A DNA stretch of 64,000 bases from Siphonodentalium dalli (lineage: Eukaryota; Mollusca; Scaphopoda; Gadilida; Siphonodentaliidae), in contig CP136061.1 of assembly GCA_032622095.1 (NCBI GenBank), positions 117,562,754 through 117,626,753 of the forward strand, in the 5' to 3' direction. Shown here one piece after another: positions 32,594 to 43,092 of this stretch (positions within the stretch are counted from its first letter, which is position 1; each line of letters opens with the position of its first letter). Under the pieces are notes generated by a model, which searched no databases, had not been told where the DNA came from, and saw only the letters and a program-made list of their open reading frames with translations. The position numbers and the translations under genes were made by a program.

Positions 32594-35002
32594 CGCTCTC
32601 TGACAGATTGCGACCAGGGCGCTGTTTTAAGTGAAACTTTTTCGGTCGTTATAGAAGAGAGTACTGTCTCCGCGAAAGGGGGGAAGTATAGCCTCATCAT
32701 ATTTGACAGAGGTTGTCAGTCCGGAGGGTGTTAATGCCATTAGAAATAAAGCCGTCGATAAATCGTACCAAAATATATTAGTGCAGTCAACATAGGGTTT
32801 GACCTAGACCAACGGACCAATCAGCTGAGTGGTAGGAAGGATACAGTATTTATTAAAGTAAGTATGGTTAAACTCTAATTGTTTAAAAAAGTTTTCCAGC
32901 CTTTACAGACAAAATATCTGACATTGTCAACTCCTTCATGTGTTGACCACTATACATCGATAATATAATATCAATAATTACTATATCGGATTTATAGAAA
33001 GAACTGACCGTATTTCTCATCTATTATTACTATTGTTATCTGTTTAATTAACCGTTACTCTTACCTTCTTTGTCGCCCGTTTTACCCCTTGGTCCCATCT
33101 GGATTATATTTTGTCGCTTTCTTCAACGTACCTACTCATCCACTCATTGTGCTTCATTATCATGGTCGCCATCTTTAGCAGTTCATGCTTCTTTTTTATT
33201 TGATATGTCATTCCCAGACTCTTCCACTGTGACTGTCAGAGGCACATAGGTGTCTGCTTTCCAAACTCGCTTTCTTGGTGGAGTTGTCATAGTAGGAAGA
33301 CATTGCATCGGAGCAACATTTGTTGAATTGCTCCAACTGGCTACAAAGAGCAACCCCCACCATTGTGGATCAATGAGTAGATATCCATTCATCTCCAGTT
33401 CCTGTCCTCATCGAGAACCTAAAATCATACCTTATTGTAAATTTGATGGAAATGTTTGTTACTGTGGTTTGTTCATTTTTTTTATATTTAATGGTTGTTA
33501 TTTTCAGTGACAGTATTAGTATGGTTTGAAAAGTTTTGTTTGAAAACATATATACACCCTTCTGGATTTGACATTTATAATCGACTAGATTTATCTGGGG
33601 TAGGCATGATTTACTTGATTCGTTCACTACTAAGATGAATTGCTGAAGATTAAGAGAATAGGGAAAGGTATTCTTCGATATGAAACTGCAGAGTTACAAA
33701 ATATATCTCCAATACCTAACATAGATTAATCATTTCAATGTTATGAAGGGGAGAGCGTTATGCCAGAGTAGATTATATATTATTACGGCATTGAATAAAA
33801 CGCCACATAATCATAATGTTATATATATAAGTAGATTCATACCATTATCGATAGGTTCTAGGTCGAGAATAACTATTTATGGCAAACATATATACCTCTC
33901 GAGCTATAGGCCTCTCTGACGAACGTAACGCGTGACATTCGGACAGTGGGAATTTCGTCACTTTCAGCATCACCATCCTGCTCAACCGTGACCTTGATGA
34001 CAGTTCTCTCTCGGAAGTTAAATCAAGTATTTCGATTGAGTCCCTGCCAGATAACCTTCCCTTGAACGTCGCCATTGCCTGTACCACAAATGAGTATATT
34101 GTATTGGTGTCACATGATATTTTGTTAAAGTGAACATTATAGTGAACATTATGTGACATCGACATGCTCACTGCTTATCGAGTGGATCTTTTCCACAAAA
34201 GTATGGCACACCCGTGTGTATTCATTAGATTGTTGCTATATAATCATGTCACCGTTCTTCATGAATGGCAGCGAGGTGTTATTGTTCGTGTGTGTGCCGT
34301 CGTGGGGGAGCTAGGGACACGATTGAATGGGCGTAGCTGTTCAAGTTTATTATATAAACAATTATATTGCTAGGCGTGTGGGGGATATGCATGTTTATAT
34401 TTGTATTTTGCTTTAAACCCTCACTCTCAAAAGTTTTGACAATCAGACGGGTTGATGGAGAGTGAAACTAAACTTATTTTTATTACAAGAATGTACACCA
34501 AAGGGGAGTATATGCTACACACATGCCAGGATCGATATGCCAAAGTTAAAAAAGATACAGTTATGTGTATTTCCCCCGAGTTGCTTCACATCTATTGAAA
34601 CTATCGTCAATCATGTCTATTAGTCATGTGAGCTATATGGATTTCGCTTATATTTGTTCATATGAAATGTAATGATGTAACAGGAATTGTAGTCAATGGA
34701 AATCATTTTTGCGCAAATAAATTATCCACAATTTAAGGATCTTAATGCAACCCCCATAGAGGCAACTGAACCGACGACTGCTACCGCCACGTCAGAGCCA
34801 TCTCTACGGTAGTGGCATAACCATCAGGGTCAAGGTCTATAAGTGCTAGCAATAGTCTTATTATAAACATTCATACTAACTAATTTTCAGTCAGAGGTCA
34901 CTCAACATATAAGGTACATTGCGCAGTGTGTGGTCATTTATTTGCCATCAAGGAAAAGCGAGTGTGTATCTATCCGAAAACCACAAACGTTACATCGTTA
35001 AA
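32594..35002. other. Unassigned part of unit, copy A
   Basis: Contains two minus-strand frames conserved in A, B and C: 33,183-33,392 (69 codons, MNGYLLIDPQWWGLLFVA..., with WKADTYVPLTVTVEESGND) and 33,845-34,171 (108 codons, with MATFKGRLSGRDSIEILDL and SERELSSRSRLSRMVMLKV). Differences between copies are few and change amino acids as often as not, so conservation may be recent copying only. A plus frame of 69 codons (34,164-34,373) diverges from the second. None is recognised. Elsewhere (32,600-33,180 and 34,380-35,000) I see nothing. Confidence 0.35.
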
Positions 35003-35004
35003 AC

Positions 35005-35097
35005 ATGGGACATCGAGTACAAAAATTTTTGTTGGACGACCTAGATCCAGATACCAACGAGTATGGGTACGAAAGTTTACTAGAATATGATTACTAA
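35005..35097 (+). CDS. 30-aa mini-ORF at the A/B unit junction
   Basis: ATG at 35,005 opens MGHRVQKFLL and continues in the acidic tail DDLDPDTNEYGYESLLEY to a TAA at 35,095-35,097. The tail is that of the acidic ORF in the terminal repeat. The junction replaced the body of that ORF with a new ATG from the preceding unit. The same 93-bp frame occurs at 48,192-48,284 and 57,512-57,604, open in all three. Too short to call a gene with confidence. Confidence 0.3.
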   Translation: MGHRVQKFLLDDLDPDTNEYGYESLLEYDY

Positions 35098-37903
35098 AAA
35101 TGACCATCAAAACGACCCTTTTCAGGGCCAAAACGGTCTTTTCAGGGCCTCCACAACAATCTAAAATTAGATCCCTTCCCATATAACTGTGTGTAACTTG
35201 TATACATAATTGTGAGGACCTTGTATACCGCCGTACCGGCTATGCACGCTTCCAGAACATTCCAAACATCCCAAGCACACAGCGTTGGTATCTGAATAAA
35301 GGGGAAACCGATTCGGAACAATAAGGAGGCGTTTAATTAATTAGGCCAATCTAATTAATAGAAATTAAAAAGGAGGGATTTACGTATAATCATAACACTA
35401 GGTCCTTACAAATATATCTACAAAGGACCATAGAAAAGGAGGGACTTACGGTCAATGAAAGAGAAATAAATATATAGAAGGTCCCCAATAACCCCGTACA
35501 ATAGGCCCATCATAAAACAATAGGGCTAAGCAAAGGGGAAATCAATCAATAGAATTGTACCACTAGCGCCGCATATGCTGCTATTCTGATCTCCCAACCA
35601 AACATCTCAATCAGCTCTGCCCCTCAGAGAAATGTCCGTTCAGCAATGTCTGCATTATAATGTTACTTTCCCTCAAAAACCAAGTTTGTTTAAGTTCTTG
35701 TTTGATTTCTTGATCCATTTTTGACATTTCGATCAAGTTATTATAAATTTTCAAAAGCATCTCTGCTGGCAACACATAAATTCCATCTATAAGGAATTGT
35801 GTTGTATTCACCCACAACAAGTCGTTTGGTGTACGCATTTCGGAATGTTTTTGTTTGCTCTTCACTCATTACTTCTCGGTTCTTTGTGCGTTTAATTCTG
35901 CATGGATAGTTTATGACACGTTGAAAGTTTGATTGGTCGTTAACATTCAACCATTGAATGAAAATTTGCTTGCTGTTTAGTTTTATAATCCAGAGTGATA
36001 CCTTTGACCTTACATACAAATTTTATGACACCATATCTTTCACGTACTGATATCCATAATTTGTTGGTCTTAACCCTACAAATTTTATGATTTTAGCATC
36101 CGGATGTTCATCAGTCCATTTACCAAGGTAGCTGTCTTCGGATTTGATATTTTCTTTATCTGGATCGAAAATATACATACAGCTATCGGTGTCGAAATAC
36201 AACACCCTATCTTGGAGTTATTCTAAAACTTTATACAACTCCAAGCATGCATATGCTGTGACAAATGATGCAACAACTACATTGGCAGATGGATGTGGTT
36301 CTATAATGTCAGTTTTATTTTCATAGCTGAATAACATGAATTTATCATGTTCAAAAATTTCAACTGCTTTGACGGTGATATTTTTATCAGTTAGTAGTTC
36401 AAAATATATGGATGGTTCTGAGATATATTCCGTTTTAGTAAGAATATTATTTTGTGCATTTTTTCCCCATATGCAATTTATCATTAATTTTGCGCACTGG
36501 CAGAGTCCTGAGTTTTTTTCTCGAATTTTTTCTTTTTCAAGTTTTATACCTTAAACCTCATATATAATAATAATCTTGAATGTATTTATCTTTATCTTCT
36601 TCACGTTTAACAGAATTTAGATATCCACTTGCTTCTTGTATAATTTTGAGGTATTTATCAATGTAATACCTGTATACTTTGTCCGACCACTCAGTCCAAT
36701 GCCAAACTTGATACACTTCCAGAATTTGGTAACCCAATTCTATTGCTTTGAATAATTCTACATGCGTCCAAACTCCAACTAAAGCACGCTGTTCAGTTTT
36801 ATGACTACACTGTCCACTTTCATTTTCTGCACAAGTTTGCACAATGTATATATCATTTTGTTATTACAGTGGATCGGTAGCACTGGAATGTACAATTTAG
36901 TTGGAGGTAATACTTTGCATTTAATGAGTCCTTTGTAAGATTTGATGTCTCCTATTTGTTCCTGACTTAGAATTGTGGGATGGCCAAGAGGGTACCCCCT
37001 ATATTTATTCACACTAGGATACAAACTGCATATATCAATATATTTTATTTCCTTTTAGATTTTGGTTCTATTTCATGATATCATTTTAGAGCATTAGTCC
37101 TGCCACCAAATAATGCTTCCCTTGGTTTATTTGGGTCTTGATGCAAATATAATTGATCCATAGTTTGTTTAAACTTTTTGTCTTCATTACATTTATTGAC
37201 CAGGTCATGTTCCCAGATGCATATTAATTTGCATCCCAAGCTTTTGATTTCAGTTTCCGTTTTTATTGTTTTTTCATACAATTCATGAATTGTTATATTA
37301 CTGTATGGGTTTCGGCGGGTTCTATCTGGATAGCAAGTAAGACAGCCATGAAAAAAGCATTTTTTTCTCCATGCACGGCTACAGGTTTGAGCTAATGTTA
37401 TTGCTTCCCAGAATGGATCTATTTGATCAGTTTCCATTACACATAGTCTGAATTTGCCACATCCACGTCTTAAAATGTTTACATCTGATTTACAATACTT
37501 TTGAATTTCTTTTTGGAAATCAAAAATATCCTCACCCCTAGCTTCGTACCATTTCAGAAATGAATCCCTATTTTCCTCAGACATGATTTCAGGTTTATAG
37601 TATTTTTTGTCATGGTCCTACGTGATTCTGAAAGTCCTGTGTATTTGCCCAATGTGGAAAATAATCTTTAGCCATTTCTTCAAGTTGGAATGTTTTTGGA
37701 AATTTAGATAATGCCATTGGGATGAAACTCAATGAATCGATTACTCTAACACCATTACATTGTAAACTCAGTATTTTGTTACCATTCATAATAACATTAG
37801 GTTTTGAATTTCCATTGTTCACCAAGTAATGTAAGAGGAACTGACTATTGTAGCCTCTTGCATTGTGAGCAATACATGTTGTGCCTTTATTGTCGTTGGT
37901 GTA

Positions 37904-39431
37904 CAGGCTTGGGGCAATTACTTGTGAATGTAATTAATTACAATTACAATTACTTCAACATTTTTCAATTACAATTCCCATTACATCTAATTGACAATGT
38001 AATTAATTACAATTACAATTACTTTGAAATGTAATTCAATTACAATTACAATTACATTTCAGTACAGAATTGAAGTAGGAACACTTTTTATTTATATGAA
38101 CTTTATTTAATAACAAAACATAAATTTAATGCAAGATAAAATACACGATGAAGCACAATAATGAAGCACACTTGGTACAGAGCAGCCAATGTATTAGGTG
38201 TAGGATGGGTGTTCGTAGAACTGAGCGATCATGATTTATAGCTGGCAGTTCCAGCGTGTTGCATTGGCAACTTGTAGCCTGGGCTGATCTTCTAGAAATT
38301 GGGATGATATCAGAGATTTGTGAACTTTGCTAACTATCTTTTCTAGGCTGTTGGTAACTTGCTGATGGCGCTTGTGTGACTGTGGATTCATAGACATCTT
38401 GATAATAAGAGTATTTTAGTAACACATACATGTATCCATCATTTAATTATTAAGGGAATAAGACCGTCCCAGTAAGTCAGACACAAAGCCAGGCCATTGT
38501 AAAGGACAATGAGATAATCAACACTCTAATTGTTAATTAGAGTCATAAACATAATTAGCCTTTGTGGCCACCAGCTTACTGGTGACACAATGCATCCAAT
38601 AGACACTGCTAATTGGGGATTAGTGAGGCAGCTATTTGTCCCCACATTGTCATTCAGTTGCAAATTAGAAGGGACAAGACACAATACATATACCAATACC
38701 ACCATATGACTGAAGTAATATGTCAATGGAATTAAACAATACTAATACATAGAAACGGAAACTTACCTTCAAATGTGTCACAAAATTGGGGTAACTTTTT
38801 TGGAACTGGAGATTGTAGTTTGGGCAAAGTTTGCACTTCGCTTTCATAGTACACGACGTGTCTTTCTGCAAATCAAAATGCTGCCAGATTGTTTCTGTAG
38901 ACATGTTGATAGCATTTTAGCAATGGTTGGTATGAATTTCTACCATAGCATATATACCATATCAGGTGGAGATAATGAAACATGATCATAAGAGTGATAT
39001 ATTATGGTGATCTATTGTCAATTATTTGAAGTTGGTTTCTCATTGTATTTATCAAAACAAGCCTTCTACCTCAAAGGTTAACCAACGCTTAAGCAAACAA
39101 AGAGGTGTCAACAGAATTAACCATTGAGACACAGTGGATGAAAACTCAGTGTTGTGACAACATAGTGATAGCCAGTCACCAGTCTTACACTTTGAAATTT
39201 GGAAAAAGAAACCATTGGATGAATCATGAAAGAGTACTTTGAGAAGAAATAAGTACCTGTGATTTTGAAATAATTGAAATTAGACCCAAATTACAATTAC
39301 ATCCTAACCAATAACAATTGCAATTACGTGTAATTGAGAATAAACTCAATTACCAATTACATGCAATTACTTGAAAAAATGTAATTAATTACAGTCAATT
39401 ACAATTACAAATTACAATTACCCGATCCCTG
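37904..39431 (-). mobile_element. hAT element, internally deleted, in polB copy B
   Basis: Flanked by an 8-bp target duplication TTGGTGTA (37,896-37,903 and 39,432-39,439). Termini are CAGGCTTGGGGCAATTAC and, on the other end, CAGGGATCGGGTAATTG (complement), the CAGG start and 8-bp duplication of hAT transposons. Both ends are rich in AATTGTAATTGTAATTA repeats. It is the same family as 60,577-62,260, in opposite orientation. It encodes a BED-finger exon (minus, 38,772-38,904) but not the DDE/RNase-H core, so it cannot move itself. Confidence 0.9.
38665..38904 (-). pseudogene. hAT transposase remnant, BED zinc-finger exon
   Basis: MSTETIWQHFDLQKDTSCTM, then KAKCKLCPNYNLQFQKS and NFVTHLK. Trp, Phe, Cys-x2-Cys and His are placed as in BED fingers, which bind transposon ends. 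A splice donor (GAAG/GTAAGTTT) follows at about 38,771, so residues after THLK are intron read-through. A second exon fragment further left (about 38,210-38,400, minus) encodes ANATRWNCQL-type sequence just after a short linker. The catalytic domain is missing. Confidence 0.75.
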
Positions 39432-40760
39432 TTGGTGTAAAACAACCATTTACAAAATCTTTCCAATACATTTTCACCTTTAAAAACATATTCTCTATTT
39501 GACAATACAGAATCACATGAATTGCATATTTCATCAATGGGTTTACATATACAATTTTCACAAGCAGTTTGTGCAACACAAAAATTGGGTATATGAACAC
39601 CAGTATCTTGTTGACATTCAAAATAAAAATATATGAATGGTACCTTTACTTCTTCATGTGTTTCTTTATTTTCGTACTGTTGAATATGACATATGTGGTC
39701 TGATGGAACGATTTCCTTATAGTATTTGCACTTCTTTGTTCCCGAACAGATGCGTCTTTTCTCCTTTCGTGTGACGATTTCAACCCCGCATTTCTGGCAT
39801 TATTTTGTGTATCATATCACAAATAGTTCTGTATTGTTTTGGTGATTTTTTCAAATGATTGTCGAGACATTGTTTACTTCTAAAAGTCCTCTTACATTCG
39901 ATGCAGTGTATCCATCGTTCAAAGGGACATATCTGACCCTCGAAACACATACACTTGTATGGACATAATTGATCACCTATGTGGCCCGAACCGACATCAG
40001 TGTTCACAGTAATAGCACATCCAAGGAATCCTGTGACAGTTGTGATCACATCGTAGTGGTTGTCATTGAGATATAGATGGACAACTTTACTTTCTTTCCC
40101 AACTAGTGGTGGTTGAAAAAGAAAGCCTTCGTCAGCAAATTGGTTATGTATTTTTATAACATACTCCGGATATAGTTGTTCCTGAATAATTTTGTATTCC
40201 TTAACCCCACAAATAGTGTCGTGTGATATCCCCACTTTATCCAACAATGACTTTGCAGCTTCCCGTTGTGGAGCTCTTGCTGGTCTCGTAATCCGTTTCC
40301 ATTGTTGCTTCCATTCAGCGGTATCTTTTTTGTCAACATTACACACACCAACAACACGACAGCCCTCGCAAAACACATGTTATCTTCTTTGTTCTGAATC
40401 AGAAGAATACTTTTCTTTACTGTTATCATTAGATTTTTTTCACCGAATGCTCCATAATGTAAGGTATGTCTTGCGGTCCCTGTAGGCATATGCGTGACAG
40501 TGATATCAAATGTCATCTGTCCGTCATGAACTTTTTGTTGGATTGTGCAACTTTTTCTATGTTGTCAAGCAATAATTCACCCGTCAGGTCTTTTGCTTCA
40601 GTGAACAGAACGTTAATCTCTAGATCTAGCCCTGGATAAAAGATGGAAATTCTCATTTGATCTTTTGGTCCTGCGTCACACTCATCTTTCAATCTGTTCA
40701 CCAGATCTTTGAAAATTCTGTGAACAGTTTGAAATGGTTGATGAAATTCTTGAAATGTGC

Positions 40761-40859
40761 GACGTGATGAAAAGTCGCATCGCTTGTATGATCTGACACA
40801 GACATGCTCAGTCATCGTCCGTGTCAGAGCATAAAGGCGACGCGATTTTTCATCACGTC
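40761..40859. promoter_or_regulatory. Palindrome at polB start, copy B
   Basis: Same structure as in copy A: inverted arms of about 39 bp around a loop containing the polB ATG (40,813-40,815), with ORF g starting 42 bp to the right. Arms have drifted slightly (AAAGTCGC in the left arm, GCTTGTATGATC). Confidence 0.65.
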
Positions 40860-40900
40860 GTCATTTCACTCACGACTGAATAACGCACCGGACGCTCACC

Positions 40901-41086
40901 ATGGATCCACGATTGCAGAGTAATAACATACAACATTTACGAAAAATTGCATTAGAAGTTTTAAAGAATACAAAGTGGATACCACCATACGGTAACCGTT
41001 TTAGATATAATTCGAGTTCACATTTGGCTTTTCAATGTGATGGCGCTACGAAAAAGAAGATTGATCAGATGAAAAAACATCATTGA
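40901..41086 (+). CDS. Small basic ORF g, copy B (61 aa)
   Basis: Encodes the same 61-residue protein as copy A (differing only at silent sites such as AATAAC for AACAAC). Stop TGA at 41,084-41,086 overlaps the ATG of ORF h by one base. Intact. Function unknown. Confidence 0.55.
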   Translation: MDPRLQSNNIQHLRKIALEVLKNTKWIPPYGNRFRYNSSSHLAFQCDGATKKKIDQMKKHH

Positions 41087-41490
41087 TGCTGAGTGAATTT
41101 ACTCCTGGGAAGTCTACTTGGACGCACACATCAGACAACGATTATCACACACCATATGATGCTAGTTTAATGAACATTGATCAACCTGAGACATCAACTG
41201 ACGAGATCGCGGATGTGAAAGCTGAAAGTGGGGAACAATGCAACTCAACCGCGACATCAATTAACGAGATCGCGGATGTGAAAACTGAGAGTGGTGAATT
41301 ATACGCCTCAACCGAGGTGTCAAATGATGAAATCACTATTCTAAACACGGAGGTTTCGCAGATGGAAGTGATAAACGCTGTAGCCAAAGGCGCTTACGAT
41401 ACATTTATTAGGCAAAACACTTTGCCTATCAGAAAGAGAAAAAGGCGTGGATCGCGAAAATCTTCCAAGAAAGTTAAAATTGGTGAATAA
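41086..41490 (+). CDS. ORF h, copy B, intact (134 aa)
   Basis: Starts at the ATG overlapping the ORF g stop. N-terminal part MLSEFTPGKSTWTHTSDND; then two tandem repeats of about 21 residues (EIADVKAESGEQCNSTATSI and EIADVKTESGELYASTEV); then ITILNTEVSQMEVINAVAKG; and a basic tail RKRKRRGSRKSSKKVKIGE, probably a nuclear signal. The acidic middle plus basic end resembles regulatory or DNA-binding accessory proteins, but no family is recognised. It may be read by re-initiation after ORF g, given the TGATG overlap, or be a second exon. Confidence 0.55.
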   Translation: MLSEFTPGKSTWTHTSDNDYHTPYDASLMNIDQPETSTDEIADVKAESGEQCNSTATSINEIADVKTESGELYASTEVSNDEITILNTEVSQMEVINAVAKGAYDTFIRQNTLPIRKRKRRGSRKSSKKVKIGE

Positions 41491-41503
41491 AATATTATTT
41501 ATT

Positions 41504-41785
41504 TTATTTGCTTGTTACGTTTTTTAGCAATGCCAGAGTATTCTTTATGATGATTCTACACGTGGTGTCACATTCCCCGCATACAGTGGAGTCGACATTT
41601 GCGTTGTTGCAGGAACGTGATCGTACTGTACAATAATAGTCTTGAGAAATTCCGTTACTGGATCCATGTTTCAAAATGACGCTAACGTTAATGACCTTAA
41701 TGACGTTACAATTTACCCATGTAATAACGGTAACATCCTCGAGGATCAAATATATGGAATACGCGGGCGTCGTTGACGACGTCAT
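41504..41785 (-). CDS. Cys-rich ORF i, copy B, open (93 aa)
   Basis: The only copy in which the frame is open from the upstream ATG (MTSSTTPAYSIYLILEDV). Cys-rich second half: DYYCTVRSRSCNNANVD and VCGECDTTCR. Converges with ORF h. The ATG falls in the palindromic GACGTCGTCAACGACG core that recurs at 4,040 beside the protease gene. In the inferred parent element this would be the last gene of the minus-strand virion cluster. Function unknown. Confidence 0.4.
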   Translation of the reverse strand: MTSSTTPAYSIYLILEDVTVITWVNCNVIKVINVSVILKHGSSNGISQDYYCTVRSRSCNNANVDSTVCGECDTTCRIIIKNTLALLKNVTSK

Positions 41786-42005
41786 TGTCTTTTTCTACCA
41801 ATTTTCCCGAACGTCAAATCAAGTGTGTTTCTTTTTTGTCAAAAACATACGAATAAAACACCGATTTAACTCGGAGAAGTTTTATATGTAGCATTTTACT
41901 ATTATCTCATAACATATTTCACTAAAAGGTAACTTCTACGAGTACATTTTACAACGCTAGCGTCTTCGAATTTATTCGAAGACTTTCGCTTTTGTTAAAA
42001 ATATG

Positions 42006-42128
42006 TGTGATGAAATTTGTATATAGTTTCTAAGACTTTCACTTGTATTTTACAGGTGTACTCAGAAGTTCTGTTTGGTAATTAATTAAAGACTTTCATC
42101 AACAAGAATCGTTATCTACCTCACTACA
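42006..42128 (+). repeat. 5' LTR, 123 bp
   Basis: Starts TGTGATGAAATTTG, ends CTCACTACA. A TATATAG box at 42,020-42,026 lies 29-35 bp before GGTGTACTCAG (42,055), a suitable place for transcription start. Identical by eye to the 3' LTR over the whole length. Very short for a gypsy LTR. Confidence 0.92.
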
Positions 42129-42130
42129 GT

Positions 42131-42157
42131 TTACCAAACAGAACTTCTGAGTACACC
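42131..42157 (+). promoter_or_regulatory. Self-complementary primer-binding site
   Basis: Two bases after the 5' LTR, 27 nt (TTACCAAACAGAACTTCTGA, then GTACACC) are the exact reverse complement of LTR positions 42,055-42,081. Those LTR bases begin where transcription should start, given the TATA box. This is the arrangement of Tf1/sushi-type elements, in which the RNA 5' end folds back and primes reverse transcription without a tRNA. A related piece (CGTTATCTACCTCATTACAGTTTACCAAACAG) recurs at 42,379-42,411 just before gag. Confidence 0.8.
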
Positions 42158-42426
42158 ACTTTTGCCTCTCTGTATATTTCGGCCTCTTGACATGCTCTTT
42201 TTGTGATCTCTTTAACAGTCAAGGTGTTCCTGGGTGTACCTGGCAGAGCGCATGCGTGTATCATGCCGACTATATTGCCAGAAAAACGGCGGAAAATCTT
42301 CAAAAAATTGTCCATTTTCTGGAGTTTGACACATGCCCCAGGGAAAACAATCACCAACAATTTCACTAAAGTAGGTGTCGTTATCTACCTCATTACAGTT
42401 TACCAAACAGTAACTCATTCACCACG

Positions 42427-43089
42427 ATGGACAAATTCCTACGACCTTCGAGATTTGATGTCAATTCTGAATCGCCCACGGCATCCAAAGAATGGCTTCA
42501 CTGGAAACGGACTTTCACTAACTTTATCAGCTCTACCGGTCAGAATGATCCTCAGCCGGCCAAACTCGACATGTTGATAAACTTTGTGTCCCCGTCAGTT
42601 TACGAATATATTGCAGACAGTGACACTTACAACGAAGCAATCAAAACTCCGGAAACAGTGTATATTCGTCCAAAAAATGAGGTTCTTGCGAGACACCTCC
42701 TCGCCACTCGACGACAGCAGTTAGGCGAGAACCTGGACCTGTTCTTGAACGAACTGCGGCAGTTGGCTAAAGACTGCAATTTCAAAGCTGTCTCGGCCGA
42801 TGTGTATAAGGAAGAATATATTAGAGACGCGTTTATTAACGGCTTGTCATCGCAAGTGATCCGGCAACGATTGCTGGAAAACAAAACATTAGATCTGCAG
42901 ACCATGTTTGACCAGGCGCGGACGATGGAATCGGCCCAGAAAAGTAACGAACTATATGCTCAACCATATCCGCCAATGGCTGCAGCGACAGCTCAAATCA
43001 ATGAGGAAGACGATAATTCTACTGCTGCTGCACTACGTTCTGATACCGGTAATCGCAAATGCTTCTTCTGCGGTAATAGCATGCGGTAA
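42427..43089 (+). CDS. gag: gag of the LTR retrotransposon, truncated at the zinc knuckle
   Basis: 220 codons. Starts MDKFLRPSRFDVNSESPTAS at an ATG in good context (ACGATGG). The capsid-like region contains WLHWKRTFTNFI, LLATRRQQLGENLDLF, LRQLAKDC and DAFINGLSSQVIRQRLLE, typical of gypsy Gag. It ends RKCFFCGNSMR: only the first two Cys of a CCHC knuckle remain before TAA TAG (43,087-43,092). Gag forms the intracellular particle and packages RNA. It is in the same frame as the following pol, so a clean deletion appears to have joined the two. Confidence 0.9.
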   Translation: MDKFLRPSRFDVNSESPTASKEWLHWKRTFTNFISSTGQNDPQPAKLDMLINFVSPSVYEYIADSDTYNEAIKTPETVYIRPKNEVLARHLLATRRQQLGENLDLFLNELRQLAKDCNFKAVSADVYKEEYIRDAFINGLSSQVIRQRLLENKTLDLQTMFDQARTMESAQKSNELYAQPYPPMAAATAQINEEDDNSTAAALRSDTGNRKCFFCGNSMR

Positions 43090-43092
43090 TAG

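Larger units (their letters stand above)
35611..40815 (-). pseudogene. polB copy B, split by an hAT insertion
   Basis: Family B polymerase as in copy A. Start at 40,813-40,815 (MTEHVCVRSYKRCDFSS). Shared lesions: frameshift after CFARAVV (about 40,378), the TGA after GRTNALK (37,078-37,080), frameshift at about 36,840, TAA at about 36,215 and frameshift at about 36,035. Motif A (SLYPSVNK) is intact at 37,001-37,030; motif C YFDTDS at 36,182-36,199. Private: a one-base loss in the zinc region shared with C and D (about 40,010), and an in-frame deletion of 213 bp at about 37,360, joined at a short T-rich microhomology. An hAT element sits at 37,904-39,431 in the exonuclease region. Confidence 0.9.

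Noticed and set aside
39418-39621. Minus frames such as 39,418-39,621 and 51,012-51,278 as separate small genes
   Set aside because: They are out-of-frame readings of the polB exonuclease region; the in-frame reading gives NARGYDSQF and neighbouring motifs.
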